In this document: in pieces, positions 1 to 9,148 of the stretch
Numbering within the stretch: the stretch's first letter is position 1
How the letters are laid out: each line of letters opens with the position of its first letter
Assembly (NCBI GenBank): GCA_022600195.1
Contig: JAHZKX010000041.1
Coordinates: forward strand, 62,001 to 126,000
Source: Planctomycetota bacterium
Lineage (GTDB): Bacteria; Planctomycetota; Planctomycetia; Planctomycetales; Planctomycetaceae
DNA length: 64,000 nucleotides
Direction: 5' to 3'
Translations under genes and position numbers: made by a program
The notes under the pieces: model-generated
Told to the model about the DNA's origin: nothing
The model's input: only the letters and a program-made list of their open reading frames with translations
The model's database searches: none

Positions 1-1823
1 CCTCCCGCAGCTTCAGCCTCTTTATACATCTGCTCGGTAAATGCATGAGTCGCCTGCTGCAGTTCTTCACATGCAGTATTGATTGCAGCGACATCATCGG
101 TTTCGATCGCATCACTTACTTTTTTCACAGATGCTTCAATTGCTGTCTTGGAAGAGTCATCGATTTTCTCTGCATGCTCTTTCAACAGTTTTTCGACATC
201 GTACACAATGCGGGAACCATTATTCTTCGCTTCAGCCAGTTCCTTTTTCTGCTTGTCTTCATCTGCATGTGCTTCTGCCTGACGCTGCATGTCTTCAATC
301 TCAGCCTCAGACAAACCACTGGACTGCTCAATCTTGACCGATGTTTCCTTTCCGGTGGCAACATCCTTTGCCGAAACATTCAAAATCCCGTTCACGTCGA
401 TATCAAATACCACTTTAATTTGTGGTACTCCACGTGGTGCAGGTGGTATATCTTCCAGATTGAACTGACCTAACAAACGATTGTCAGTAGCCATCTGCCG
501 TTCACCCTGGAACACTCGCACGGTCACTGCGGTTTGATTATCCGCCGCGGTTGAGAACACCTGATCCTTGGTGACGGGAATGGTTGTGTTGCGCTCTACC
601 AGTTTGGTCATCACTCCCCCTTCGGTTTCAATACCCAAAGAAAGTGGAGTGACATCGAGTAACACAACATCTTGAACGTCACCAGAGATAATTCCACCCT
701 GAATCGCAGCACCTATGGAAACGACTTCATCAGGATTGACCCCTTTATGAGGCTCTTTATCGAAGATTTTCTTGACAAAATCGTGGACGAGGGGCACACG
801 AGTCGATCCACCGACCAGTACGACTTCATCGATCTGACTGGCATCAAGTCCAGCATCTTTCATTGCCTGCTCAACTGGCTTTCGACAACGTTCGACCAGA
901 GGGTCAATTAATTTCTCGAATTCTGCACGTGTAATTGGCATCTGCAAGTGTTTTGCACCAGTACTGTCTGCAGTGATAAACGGTAAATTGATATCGGTTG
1001 CTTGAGAAGAAGACAATTCTTTCTTGGCTTTCTCAGCGGCTTCACGCAATCGCTGTAATGCCATTGCATCATCCCGCAGATCAATCCCCTGCTCTTTCTT
1101 AAAAGCATCAGCTATGTGATTGATCAGTTCTTCATCGAAATCATCACCACCCAGGTGACCATCACCATTCGTGCTCAACGTTTCTATAATTTCGTCTCCC
1201 ACTTCCAGAACGGATACGTCAAATGTACCGCCCCCAAAGTCAAAGACGACAATCTTTTCATCGTTCTTTTTCTCTAATCCATACGACAATGCAGCAGCCG
1301 TAGGCTCATTGATAATACGCGATACTTCCAGACCGGCAATCTGTCCTGCATCTTTAGTCGCCTGTCTCTGGGCATCATTGAAGTAAGCTGGTACTGTCAC
1401 CACTGCTTTATTGACTTTGTGCCCCAGATAGCTTTCGGCGGCTTCTTTTAATTTCCGTAAAATCGAAGCAGATATTTCCGGTGGTGTAAAAGTCTTTGTA
1501 CCCGCTTCAATTTTGACGTAATCTTCCGGGCCACCAATAATTTTATAAGGAACGATTTTTTCTTCGCTCTGCACTTCATTATGCCGACGTCCCATAAATC
1601 GCTTGACGGAATAAACCGTATTTTTGGGATTCGTCACAGCCTGACGTTTTGCCGGCTCTCCTACCAGCGTCTCGCCTTTATCCGTGAAAGCGACCACACT
1701 CGGGGTAATCCGGTTTCCCTCCAGGTTGGGAATCACTTTGGCCTCCCCACCTTCCATAATGGAAACCACTGAGTTTGTGGTTCCTAAATCAATTCCAATG
1801 ATCTTTTCACCTTGAGACGACAT
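1..1823 (-). CDS. dnaK: Molecular chaperone DnaK (Hsp70), 3' end cut by window edge
   Basis: ATP-dependent cytosolic Hsp70 chaperone that works with DnaJ and GrpE. Reading from 1823 down, the protein opens [20 protein letters not shown], with the Hsp70 phosphate-binding signature. It continues through [14 protein letters not shown] and [12 protein letters not shown] in the ATPase domain and [14 protein letters not shown] at the start of the substrate-binding domain, and runs into the helical lid. About 607 codons lie in the window and stay open to base 1, so roughly the last 30 residues are missing compared with the usual 635-645. The ATG at 1823 is chosen because the Hsp70 start motif follows directly. 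The upstream region carries two copies of a palindrome (2089-2105, 2135-2151) also found near secA. Confidence 0.97.
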   Translation of the reverse strand, partial: MSSQGEKIIGIDLGTTNSVVSIMEGGEAKVIPNLEGNRITPSVVAFTDKGETLVGEPAKRQAVTNPKNTVYSVKRFMGRRHNEVQSEEKIVPYKIIGGPEDYVKIEAGTKTFTPPEISASILRKLKEAAESYLGHKVNKAVVTVPAYFNDAQRQATKDAGQIAGLEVSRIINEPTAAALSYGLEKKNDEKIVVFDFGGGTFDVSVLEVGDEIIETLSTNGDGHLGGDDFDEELINHIADAFKKEQGIDLRDDAMALQRLREAAEKAKKELSSSQATDINLPFITADSTGAKHLQMPITRAEFEKLIDPLVERCRKPVEQAMKDAGLDASQIDEVVLVGGSTRVPLVHDFVKKIFDKEPHKGVNPDEVVSIGAAIQGGIISGDVQDVVLLDVTPLSLGIETEGGVMTKLVERNTTIPVTKDQVFSTAADNQTAVTVRVFQGERQMATDNRLLGQFNLEDIPPAPRGVPQIKVVFDIDVNGILNVSAKDVATGKETSVKIEQSSGLSEAEIEDMQRQAEAHADEDKQKKELAEAKNNGSRIVYDVEKLLKEHAEKIDDSSKTAIEASVKKVSDAIETDDVAAINTACEELQQATHAFTEQMYKEAEAAG

Positions 1824-2088
1824 TCCTGTTTCTCCTCTTTTTTATTCTTGATTCAGATGTGTACAAAAGACGGATTCAGGACGAATCTCACAGCCTCGTA
1901 CACCACTCTTGTTCTAGATTTCAGTTTCAATGAAGCCAGTTCATTTTTCATAACCGGATTGCTGTATTACAAATTAGCAATGAGTGTGCCAAGCAGCAGT
2001 CTGTAGCGAAAATTGACTCTTAAATTATTTATATACAATGACTTATAAATTAGAAGACTTTATACATCCCAAATAGCTAACTATAAAA

Positions 2089-2105
2089 ACTGCCATATTG
2101 GCATC
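2089..2105. promoter_or_regulatory. Putative operator, 7-3-7 palindrome, copy 1
   Basis: The sequence ACTGCCATATTGGCATC contains the perfect inverted repeat TGCCA-TAT-TGGCA. A second close copy starts 46 bases further on, and a third lies upstream of secA. Shared sequence, spacing and position before two protein-quality genes suggest a repressor or stress-regulator site. The regulator is unknown. It lies about 270 bases upstream of the dnaK start. Confidence 0.45.
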
Positions 2106-2134
2106 AGCCTTAATCAGGACTGTCTGTACAACAA

Positions 2135-2151
2135 AATGACATATTGGCAGT
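2135..2151. promoter_or_regulatory. Putative operator, 7-3-7 palindrome, copy 2
   Basis: The sequence AATGACATATTGGCAGT matches copy 1 at most positions, with the same TAT spacer and the same TGGCA half-site. Two copies 46 bases apart in one intergenic region are unlikely by chance. It could serve dnaK or pheA. Confidence 0.45.
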
Positions 2152-2517
2152 TTGTAGCGTACTTCTATCAGAATAAAGTCTAAACGATTCACAGCAAAGG
2201 CTCAACCGCTTGACAGTCCTTAAATGCGGCGGTACAAACTAGAACAATTGAAGACTGAGCTGTTATTCTAAAAGTCTTTGGAAGCATCCTCAGACTTTTA
2301 CTATACAAGACAACCATAACCCATTACTCTGTAATGTTTTATAAAATATATCAGTAGTGAAAATCGGGAGAAATCCCCAACTGATTATGCTTAAGGGATT
2401 GTAATCCAATTGTGAAACTGGCAGTAATCAATGCAGCACAACCAGGGAGGGTGTGTAATCTGTCTACCGTGCATTTTCTGAGAGACAGAAACGAGACTCG
2501 CATCCTGAAAGATTCCG

Positions 2518-3699
2518 ATGGCCAAGAAAAAAGCGGTTAAAAAACGCACTTCAGCAAGCACCTCGAAGTCGCCAGCCAAAAAAACAGTCGCAGCCAAGAA
2601 ACCAGTCGTCCGAAAAAGCAGCAAAAGCAACCCTGCCTCGCTTCAGTCTGAACTAAAGAAACTTGACCGCGAAATTGTAAAACTAGCCAATAAACGCTGT
2701 GCAATGACCGTCAAGCAGATTAAAGCGGATCCCGAACCACGTAAAGCAATGTTCGACCCGAAATCAGATGAAGAGTTAAGAGAAAACATAGAAAAATTCA
2801 ACTCATCTGGCATCATGACCAACAATGCGATTCGAGGGGTTTTCAGACAGATTCTGAGTTCTGCGCGGCGACAGATTCACCCGCAGCGTGTTGCCTATCT
2901 TGGGCCTGCTTATAGTTACACACACCTGGCTGCCCTCGAACGATTTGGGGATCAGGCAGATATGGTCCCTGTTAACACCATTGGATCTGTCTTTGAAGAA
3001 GTAAACCGAGGTAATACGGAATTTGGTGTCGTCCCCATCGAAAACAGTACTGATGGTCGCGTCGTAGATACACTCGATATGTTTACCAGACTTCCACTCC
3101 GTATTTGTGGTGAAGTCCTTATCGCCGTCCATCATAACCTGCTGGCACGGTGTGAACGGAGTGAAATCACAGAAATCTACAGTAAACCGCAGGCGCTCTC
3201 GCAATGTCGTGAATGGCTCTCACGAAATATGCCACAGGCACACTTACATGAAGTCACCAGCACTTCAACGGCAGCACAACTCGCGGCAACCAAACCAGGC
3301 GCAGCAGCGGTTGCCAGCCATCAGGCTTCGGTTGAATATGATTTGCAGATTATTGTGGAAGGCATTGAAGATAACGTCAATAATGTGACCCGCTTTGCCG
3401 TCATTGGAGAAGAAGTCTGTGACCCAACCGGCTCAGATCGTACTGCCATTTTAGTACAAATTAAACATACCGCTGGTTCACTGGCAGATACACTGCAAAT
3501 CTTCAAGAAAAACAAAGTGAACCTGACTTGGATTGAATCGTTCCCCTTAAGAGGCGACGAACCAGGTTACCTCTTTTTTATTGACTTCGAGGGTCATATT
3601 CAGGAACCCCAAATCAAACGCACCATCAGCGAACTGGAAAAACGAGTGGTTCGACTGGAGGCAATGGGCTCCTATCCTCGCAGTGGTATCATGGAGTAA
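2518..3699 (+). CDS. pheA: Prephenate dehydratase with N-terminal chorismate-mutase-like domain (P-protein)
   Basis: Makes phenylpyruvate from prephenate in phenylalanine synthesis, with a mutase-type domain in front. Residues 1-40 form a Lys/Ala/Pro/Ser-rich basic tail resembling histone H1-like proteins. Residues about 41-120 are AroQ-like. The dehydratase domain starts at [14 protein letters not shown] and includes [13 protein letters not shown] and the catalytic NNVTRF motif. A C-terminal ACT domain has GSLADTL and ESFP where family members usually have GALV and ESRP, the phenylalanine-binding motifs. In the mutase domain the usual Arg-Glu pair before the long helix reads as Ser-Asp, so mutase activity is doubtful. 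Dehydratase identity is firm. A hairpin terminator follows at 3861. Confidence 0.93.
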   Translation: MAKKKAVKKRTSASTSKSPAKKTVAAKKPVVRKSSKSNPASLQSELKKLDREIVKLANKRCAMTVKQIKADPEPRKAMFDPKSDEELRENIEKFNSSGIMTNNAIRGVFRQILSSARRQIHPQRVAYLGPAYSYTHLAALERFGDQADMVPVNTIGSVFEEVNRGNTEFGVVPIENSTDGRVVDTLDMFTRLPLRICGEVLIAVHHNLLARCERSEITEIYSKPQALSQCREWLSRNMPQAHLHEVTSTSTAAQLAATKPGAAAVASHQASVEYDLQIIVEGIEDNVNNVTRFAVIGEEVCDPTGSDRTAILVQIKHTAGSLADTLQIFKKNKVNLTWIESFPLRGDEPGYLFFIDFEGHIQEPQIKRTISELEKRVVRLEAMGSYPRSGIME

Positions 3700-3860
3700 T
3701 TGCTCGAGAAAAATTCTTCATAATCGCTTGCTGTTCACCACATCAGCTTCAGAAACGAGTGAAAAAGGGCTGGATCTCAGGTTTTTCAGTTGGAATCCTT
3801 GAATCATAGGCTCCGACTCAATAACTTACCTGTCACGCAATGGCTTCTCTGTGTCAACAC

Positions 3861-3902
3861 CGATCCGTAATTCAAGACCCTGACTACACGGATCGTTTTT
3901 TT
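3861..3902 (+). terminator. Rho-independent terminator after pheA
   Basis: A perfect 8-bp stem (CGATCCGT at 3861-3868 with ACGGATCG at 3888-3895) encloses a 19-base loop and is followed directly by seven Ts. It lies 162 bases after the pheA stop and before tpiA. Confidence 0.65.
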
Positions 3903-3980
3903 GCTCACTTTTCTCACCAGAAGCGAAAGCGATGTCGAAACACTTTCAATATTTCACACTCATTAATCACAGGATGAATT

Positions 3981-4754
3981 ATGCGTCGCTTTCTTGTAGC
4001 TGGTAACTGGAAAATGAACACGACCAGAGAGTCTGGTTCGCAATTGGCTCAGGCGTTGGTAAAAGAAGTTCCCACTGAGAATCAGGCGGTCGAAGTTCTG
4101 GTTTGCCCTCCTTTTCCTTACCTGACCACAATTGGCGAAATTGTCGGCGCATCAGGAATTGGTGTCGGAGCCCAAAACTGCTATCACGAAAAACCAGGGG
4201 CCTTCACAGGTGAAACCGCGACAGAAATGCTATCTGACATCGGTTGTCGTTCTGTGCTCTTAGGCCACAGCGAACGCCGACATATTCTTAAGGAAACCGA
4301 TGTCGACATCAATCTCAAAGTCAAAAAGGCACTTGCTGACGGACTACAGGTCGTTCTATGTGTAGGAGAACTCCAGAGTGAACGCGAATCCGAACAGACT
4401 GAAACGGTCCTCAATACACAAATGACAGGCGGTCTGGATGGAATTGATGCCTCCGCTTTTGATCAGATTGTGATTGCCTACGAACCAGTCTGGGCGATTG
4501 GCACAGGCTTGACTGCCAGCCCCGATCAGGCCGAATCAGCACACCAATACCTGCGAAACTGGCTGAAAGACCACTATTCATCAGAAATCGCTGATGCGAC
4601 TCGAATTCTGTATGGCGGCAGCGTGAAACCAGATAATGCCAGAGAGCTGCTCTCTCAGGAAAATGTGGATGGTGCACTAGTCGGAGGAGCCAGCCTGAAA
4701 CCTGAACAGTTTATCCCCATTATTCAGGCCGCCATTGAATTATCTGCCAATTAA
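3981..4754 (+). CDS. tpiA: Triosephosphate isomerase
   Basis: Cytosolic glycolytic enzyme interconverting dihydroxyacetone phosphate and glyceraldehyde 3-phosphate. At 257 residues it has normal length. The N-terminal GNWKMN motif (8-13) carries the substrate-binding Asn and Lys. The catalytic His is in GHSERR (His96), and the catalytic Glu is in [11 protein letters not shown] (Glu168), followed by the mobile loop. The phosphate-binding YGGSVKPDN and GALVGGASL segments are intact. secG follows about 190 bases downstream on the same strand, a neighbour pair common in bacteria. Confidence 0.98.
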   Translation: MRRFLVAGNWKMNTTRESGSQLAQALVKEVPTENQAVEVLVCPPFPYLTTIGEIVGASGIGVGAQNCYHEKPGAFTGETATEMLSDIGCRSVLLGHSERRHILKETDVDINLKVKKALADGLQVVLCVGELQSERESEQTETVLNTQMTGGLDGIDASAFDQIVIAYEPVWAIGTGLTASPDQAESAHQYLRNWLKDHYSSEIADATRILYGGSVKPDNARELLSQENVDGALVGGASLKPEQFIPIIQAAIELSAN

Positions 4755-4942
4755 TGGAAAGCCGCTATTTTATCTCGATTCGTCTACACTCGGATACCAG
4801 AATCGATTTACAGATCGTATCTCACTACGATATGATGCAGCGGTTCAAATTCCAAAGGTGCGTTTTTTCTCCGCATGGAATCTCGTTCACTAATTTTTTC
4901 AATTAATAGCAACGGCTCATCACAGCTAACCAGGATAACATA

Positions 4943-5500
4943 ATGATTCTTGCAAATTTAGTGGATGCCATCACGGATCCTGCTACCTTATTAATGACCC
5001 TGTTAATGTTGTTCGGAGTTCTACTGATCATCATCATCCTCCTGCAAAAAGGTCGTGGTGGTGGATTGGCTGGTGCCTTTGGCGGCTCTGGCGGGCAAAG
5101 TGCTCTCGGAACAAAAGCCGGTGATGTCTTTACCAAGATCACAATTGTCATGGCGGTCATCTGGGTAATCCTGGCCGGTATTTCGGGAATCACAACCAGA
5201 GCCAGTTCAGGCAAATACGGGGGCGGCTCTGAAGCAGTCGCAGAAGAACCTTCTGTCACAAATCCAGAGGAAAAACCAGACACGGATCCACCCGTTAAAG
5301 AAGACAGCACGCCGTTTAATAAAATCGAAGAGAATAAAGAGGCACCAGCAGCACCAGCGAAAAAAGCTGACGAAAAACCAGAGGCAGCTAATAAGAAAAC
5401 AGAACCTGCCAAACCTGACGATGCTGACAAGCCTGCAGAGAAAAAACCGGAAGCTCCTGCAAAATCTGACACAAACAAGTCAGAATCAAAACCAAAGTAG
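4943..5500 (+). CDS. secG: Preprotein translocase subunit SecG with long charged tail
   Basis: Small membrane subunit of the SecYEG channel that helps SecA-driven export. Two membrane segments are visible at about residues 14-34 and 64-84. They are joined by the conserved SecG loop LLQKGRGGGLAGAFGG and the following G/S-rich stretch. The protein is 185 residues against about 75-110 in typical SecG. The extra length is a disordered tail rich in Glu, Lys, Pro and Ala (about 95-185). The topology and loop make the call firm, and the role of the tail is unknown. Confidence 0.92.
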   Translation: MILANLVDAITDPATLLMTLLMLFGVLLIIIILLQKGRGGGLAGAFGGSGGQSALGTKAGDVFTKITIVMAVIWVILAGISGITTRASSGKYGGGSEAVAEEPSVTNPEEKPDTDPPVKEDSTPFNKIEENKEAPAAPAKKADEKPEAANKKTEPAKPDDADKPAEKKPEAPAKSDTNKSESKPK

Positions 5501-5582
5501 TCGGCTTGCTTTGACATAAATGAAACCAAGAGACCGTTCTCTTAACATCCATCGATTCCTGTAATTCAGAAAAGAGTGTGTT

Positions 5583-6467
5583 GTGCTTCTAGGCATGACT
5601 GGTTTTGGAAGTTCGACTGCAGAAGATGACCGCTTATCGGTTCACGCTGAAATTCGAACGGTCAATAACCGTTATTTAAAAATATCGTCCCGTTATCCGG
5701 AACTCTACGCAAAACTTGGCAGCCAGATTGATAAGTTATTGCGGAGTTCGATTACGCGCGGAACCGTCAATCTTACACTCAGAATTGACAATCTCGACCG
5801 CACGAGCGACTACCTGCTGGATGAAGAAGTGGCACAACAGTATTGGTCTCAACTAAAACACCTGACGGAAGTCTGCCACCTCCCCCTGCCCGACAACTTG
5901 AACAGCCTGTTGGCACTACCTGGAATTGTGATTGACAACTACTCCCGATCGCATACTCCGGAAGCCGACTGGCCGCTGATCGAACAGGCCATTCAAGGAG
6001 CACTCACTGAATTAACCGAATTCCGAATCAAGGAAGGCGAATCTGCACAATCCGATCTTATTACCAGTAATCAAAAAATATGCGATCAACTGGAAGTGGT
6101 TAAAGAGAAAGCCCCGCGGGTCGTCACTAGTTATCGTGATCGTCTACACCAGAGGCTCACTGATCTTTTGCAGGACCAGGATGTTGACTTTGATTCAGAA
6201 AGCCTGATACGTGAAGTCAGTCTGTTTGCGGATCGTTGTGATATCAATGAAGAAATCAGTCGGCTGCAATGCCATCTGGAACAATTCGATACCATCATTA
6301 AAGGCGATGCATCCCAGGGTAAAAAACTGGAGTTTCTGGTTCAGGAGATGTTTCGGGAAATCAATACCATTGGCTCCAAAGCCAACGATGTTGAGATCTC
6401 ACACGCAGTCATCGAAATGAAACTGGCTGTCGAAAAAATCAGAGAAAACGTTCAGAACGTTGAATAA
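5583..6467 (+). CDS. yicC: YicC family protein (RNase-adaptor type)
   Basis: Member of the YicC/YloC family, linked in E. coli to RNA turnover and often found next to gmk. The N-terminus MLLGMTGFGSS is the family start signature. The first codon is GTG at 5583, chosen because family proteins have three or four residues before MTGFG; an ATG at 5595 is possible. The C-terminal part contains ADRCDINEEISRLQCHLEQF and LEFLVQEMFREINTIGSKA, the conserved acidic and amphipathic segments of the family. At 294 residues it is full length. Its end overlaps the gmk start by 8 bases, which implies coupled translation. Confidence 0.94.
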   Translation: MLLGMTGFGSSTAEDDRLSVHAEIRTVNNRYLKISSRYPELYAKLGSQIDKLLRSSITRGTVNLTLRIDNLDRTSDYLLDEEVAQQYWSQLKHLTEVCHLPLPDNLNSLLALPGIVIDNYSRSHTPEADWPLIEQAIQGALTELTEFRIKEGESAQSDLITSNQKICDQLEVVKEKAPRVVTSYRDRLHQRLTDLLQDQDVDFDSESLIREVSLFADRCDINEEISRLQCHLEQFDTIIKGDASQGKKLEFLVQEMFREINTIGSKANDVEISHAVIEMKLAVEKIRENVQNVE

Positions 6468-7149
6468 TATAAATTATTGTCCACAAACAGTTAAATACCA
6501 GGACGACACAGCGATCCCTCTGGAATTTTGTAACGTGCCAAATCCTCATCAAAACACACAGCTGGAAACACCGATCATTGTACTCTCGGGACCAACAGCC
6601 AGTGGTAAAACAACTATTGTGAAACGGCTACTCGAGGATTCGCCGGTTAAACTGATTAAAGCAATCTCAGCCACAACCCGCCCCAGGCGGAATGGCGAGG
6701 TGGATGGCCAGGATTACTATTTCCTGACAGACACAGAATTTGAAGAACGACTAAAAAATAACGAATTACTGGAGTGCGAACAGGTCCACGGTTTAGGATA
6801 CTGGTATGGAACGTTAAAATCCGAGGTAGATCGGGCTGCCCGGGAAGGTGGCTGGCCTTTTCTGGAAATTGATGTTCAGGGTACGTTGAAACTGAAAGAA
6901 CAATTCCCACAGGCTATCACGCTGTTTGTAAGAACATCATCCGATGAAGAATATGAAAAACGAATTCGGAGCCGAGGGACAGAATCGGAAGAAATTATCG
7001 AAAAACGGTTAGCCACAATTCGCAAGGAATTGGAGCAAGCCAAACATTATAGTCATGTCATTATTAATGACGAACTGGATCGGGCTGTTTCTGAAATTGG
7101 CACCATCCTGAAAAAACGGGAGCAAGAAATCAATGCTGGAAGAATTTAA
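6460..7149 (+). CDS. gmk: Guanylate kinase
   Basis: Phosphorylates GMP to GDP with ATP. The core has the P-loop at residues 44-52, the GMP-binding [17 protein letters not shown] segment, LLECEQVHG, the FLEIDVQG motif and the RGTESEE lid. The P-loop reads GPTASGKTT, a form typical of MiaA-type transferases, where guanylate kinases usually have GPSGAGKST or similar. The N-terminus is about 35 residues longer than in E. coli Gmk; an internal start is possible, but the ATG at 6460 gives the typical short overlap with yicC. The 3' end overlaps rpoZ by 17 bases. Confidence 0.96.
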   Translation: MNNINYCPQTVKYQDDTAIPLEFCNVPNPHQNTQLETPIIVLSGPTASGKTTIVKRLLEDSPVKLIKAISATTRPRRNGEVDGQDYYFLTDTEFEERLKNNELLECEQVHGLGYWYGTLKSEVDRAAREGGWPFLEIDVQGTLKLKEQFPQAITLFVRTSSDEEYEKRIRSRGTESEEIIEKRLATIRKELEQAKHYSHVIINDELDRAVSEIGTILKKREQEINAGRI

Positions 7150-7411
7150 AGAAGAAGAGATCGTTAACAAAGTTGGCGGTCGTTTCAAATTGTCTTCACT
7201 CATCCAAAAGCGCATCGTCGCTCTGAATCGGGGTGCCAGACCGCTGGTTGAATTGCAAACCAAAAACCACCTCGAAGTTGTGGTCAAAGAAATCATGGAA
7301 GACAAAATCTATCTGGACCAGTCTGGCGAAGTGGCTATTGTCGAAGAAGCCAAACCGCTGGATGGAATTGAGTACGATGACAAAGGCCCCTCATTAGAAG
7401 ATATGATTTAA
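7133..7411 (+). CDS. rpoZ: DNA-directed RNA polymerase omega subunit
   Basis: Small subunit that assists assembly of beta-prime into RNA polymerase. The 92-residue protein begins in the last codons of gmk, and gmk-rpoZ-coaBC is a conserved bacterial order. The segment [20 protein letters not shown] followed by NRGARPLVE matches the omega core (the usual form is RFxLxxLxxKRAxQLxxGA). The tail is acidic. The call rests on both motif and context. Confidence 0.9.
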   Translation: MLEEFKEEEIVNKVGGRFKLSSLIQKRIVALNRGARPLVELQTKNHLEVVVKEIMEDKIYLDQSGEVAIVEEAKPLDGIEYDDKGPSLEDMI

Positions 7412-7448
7412 CTCATACACCAAATCCATTTGCACCGGAAATCAACTC

Positions 7449-7988
7449 ATGCAAGGGCGTGAAATCCTATTAGGTGTCTCTGGAGGGATCGCTGCATACA
7501 AAACGGCTGACCTCACCAGTAAACTGGTCCAGCAAGGGGCAGCCGTCAGCGTCGTTATGACTCAGGCGGCTCAGAAATTTATTGGTGCAACCACTTTTGA
7601 AGCACTGACAGGCCGACCTGTATATCAAGGTGTGTTTTCGCCTCAGGAACATTTCCAGGGAGAACACATCGGCCTGGCTCGGAGGGCGGAACTTTTTGTA
7701 ATCGCTCCGGCAACAGCAAATGTCATCGCACAAATGGCGCATGGCTTCGCCGAGGATCTACTCTCCACACTCACATTGACCTGTACCGCTCCAATTCTCA
7801 TAGCCCCTGCCATGAACGCAGACATGTGGGCTAAACCCGCAGTACAACGAAATCTGGCGCAGCTGAAAGAAGATGGCATTCAGATTGTAGAACCAGGAGA
7901 AGGCTGGTTAAGTTGTGGCATCTCGGGTAAAGGCCGCATGGCAGAACCTGCGGAGATATTATCTCGAATGAAAGAAATACTGAGCTGA
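7449..7988 (+). CDS. coaC: Phosphopantothenoylcysteine decarboxylase (CoaC half, stand-alone)
   Basis: FMN-dependent decarboxylation of phosphopantothenoylcysteine in coenzyme A synthesis. The N-terminal [12 protein letters not shown] is the flavoprotein signature. The active-site His lies in [20 protein letters not shown], which merges with the PASANT-type motif. Further motifs are PAMNADMW and [12 protein letters not shown], the substrate-clamp Cys. At 179 residues the gene stops where most bacterial CoaBC proteins continue into the synthetase domain, which here is a separate gene 43 bases downstream. Confidence 0.94.
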   Translation: MQGREILLGVSGGIAAYKTADLTSKLVQQGAAVSVVMTQAAQKFIGATTFEALTGRPVYQGVFSPQEHFQGEHIGLARRAELFVIAPATANVIAQMAHGFAEDLLSTLTLTCTAPILIAPAMNADMWAKPAVQRNLAQLKEDGIQIVEPGEGWLSCGISGKGRMAEPAEILSRMKEILS

Positions 7989-8031
7989 TCTGATTTAGCT
8001 CGTCGCCACTTCCTTGACGTGAATAAAACGC

Positions 8032-8658
8032 ATGCGAATTCTTATCACTGCCGGACCCACACGCGAATATCTGGACGATGTCCGCTACCTTTCCAACGCC
8101 AGCAGTGGTCAAATGGGATATGCCCTGGCACGCTCAGCCATTCAAGCAGGCCATGAAGTTGCATTGGTTTCCGGTCCAGTCATACTTCCTCCGCCTGAAG
8201 GATGTGAAGTGTTTCAGGTCGAAACAACCGATGAGATGTTCGCGCAATCCGAGAAACTGTTCTCGGAATGCGATGGCGTTATCGGAACGGCGGCCGTCTG
8301 CGATTATCGCATCAAAACCCGTAAAGCAGGCAAAATCGCTAAAACCGGAGAAGCGATCTCCCTGGAACTGGTTGAAACGATTGATGTTCTGGCCGAACTG
8401 GGAACACAAAAAGGAAACCGCTGGGTGATCGGTTTCGCCCTTGAGTCGCAAGACGCCCGGTTTAATGCGGTTCGCAAGCTTTATAGTAAAAAATGCGACG
8501 CAATTGTCCTCAACGGAGTGAGTGCCATCGGTTCTACAGAGAATTATGTCGAAGTCATCGACCAGACTCAGAAAACCGTCGCCACCTACTCTGGCGAAAA
8601 AGCTCAGGTAGCAGATTCACTGATCGCCTGGATTCAGGAACATATCGTAGCAAAATAA
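8032..8658 (+). CDS. coaB: Phosphopantothenate-cysteine ligase (CoaB half, stand-alone)
   Basis: Joins phosphopantothenate and cysteine, normally with CTP in bacteria, in the step before CoaC. The first residues MRILITAGPTREYLDDVRYL and SNASSGQMGYALA match the start of the CoaB domain. TAAVCDYRIK and the following lysine-containing KIAK correspond to the conserved KxKK region, with Ala at its third position. The FALESQD segment and VLNGVS complete the nucleotide site. It is 208 residues, the size of a separate CoaB domain. The ATG sits at the exact domain boundary, so the split looks genuine rather than a frameshift. Confidence 0.93.
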   Translation: MRILITAGPTREYLDDVRYLSNASSGQMGYALARSAIQAGHEVALVSGPVILPPPEGCEVFQVETTDEMFAQSEKLFSECDGVIGTAAVCDYRIKTRKAGKIAKTGEAISLELVETIDVLAELGTQKGNRWVIGFALESQDARFNAVRKLYSKKCDAIVLNGVSAIGSTENYVEVIDQTQKTVATYSGEKAQVADSLIAWIQEHIVAK

Positions 8659-8967
8659 GCCAGCTCTCGTGAGACATCGAAGCCTCTCATCGACGCCTGC
8701 TCGAGATAGTTTCAACAAAGGTCACTACCAGGGTATCGGCTCAATTCATATTATCAGCATAATCCGCCCTTAAAGCTTCTACTGATTTCACTAACCGGAC
8801 CAGCCTCCACCTCTGATGCGGAAACACAACGCACTTTGTTGATTTATTCCGACAGCCCTCCATTCATGTGCTAAGTTTGAATAGTTAAGGAAATCAAAAT
8901 CTAACTGAATCCATACTTTTGTTTGGTTCGCCTCAATACTCCCCCATTGAGGCAATAGTCGTGAAAA

Positions 8968-9020
8968 TGTTCCCGTCTGTTGATGTTCTTGGGTTTAATC
9001 TCAGACGGGAACAATTTTTT
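8968..9020 (+). terminator. Rho-independent terminator between coaB and ftsK
   Basis: A perfect 12-bp stem (TGTTCCCGTCTG at 8968-8979 with CAGACGGGAACA at 9002-9013) has a 22-base loop. Six Ts follow at 9015-9020, and four As precede it, so it may work in both directions. It lies about 310 bases past the coaB stop. Confidence 0.65.
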
Positions 9021-9047
9021 CTCCAACTTAAGATCTGGATCACTCCA

Positions 9048-9067
9048 AAAAAAGTGACCACTTTTTT
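9048..9067. promoter_or_regulatory. Short perfect dyad upstream of ftsK
   Basis: AAAAAAGTG (9048-9056) and CACTTTTTT (9059-9067) form a 9-bp perfect dyad with a 2-base centre, about 80 bases before the ftsK start. As RNA the loop would be too tight, so a protein-binding site is more likely than a terminator. No regulator is identified. Confidence 0.3.
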
Positions 9068-9148
9068 GCGATCGCTTTGCGCGCAGTTGATTCCCTATTA
9101 AATAATACATACGAACTACTCACAATTCACTATTACAGGTTGGTCCTG

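Larger units (their letters stand above)
1824..2517. other. Long intergenic region between divergent dnaK and pheA
   Basis: This stretch of 694 bases is AT-rich and holds no convincing gene. It separates two divergent genes, so promoters for both should lie here. The only clear structure is a pair of near-identical inverted repeats, annotated separately. I looked for a CIRCE element (TTAGCACTC with its inverted partner) and did not find one. Confidence 0.6.
8659..9148. other. Intergenic region between coaB and ftsK
   Basis: A 490-base stretch without a supported gene. It holds a terminator-like hairpin at 8968-9020 and a short A/T dyad at 9048-9067, both listed separately. Nothing else is recognisable. 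Confidence 0.5.

Noticed and set aside
2145-2158. Sigma-54-like GG...GC spacing downstream of palindrome copy 2
   Set aside because: Only GG and GC match at the right distance; the TTGC element is incomplete, and the copy upstream of secA lacks it. It is better explained by the palindrome.
8901-9110. Short open frames on both strands upstream of ftsK
   Set aside because: They overlap the terminator hairpin, have no ribosome site and show no protein-like composition.
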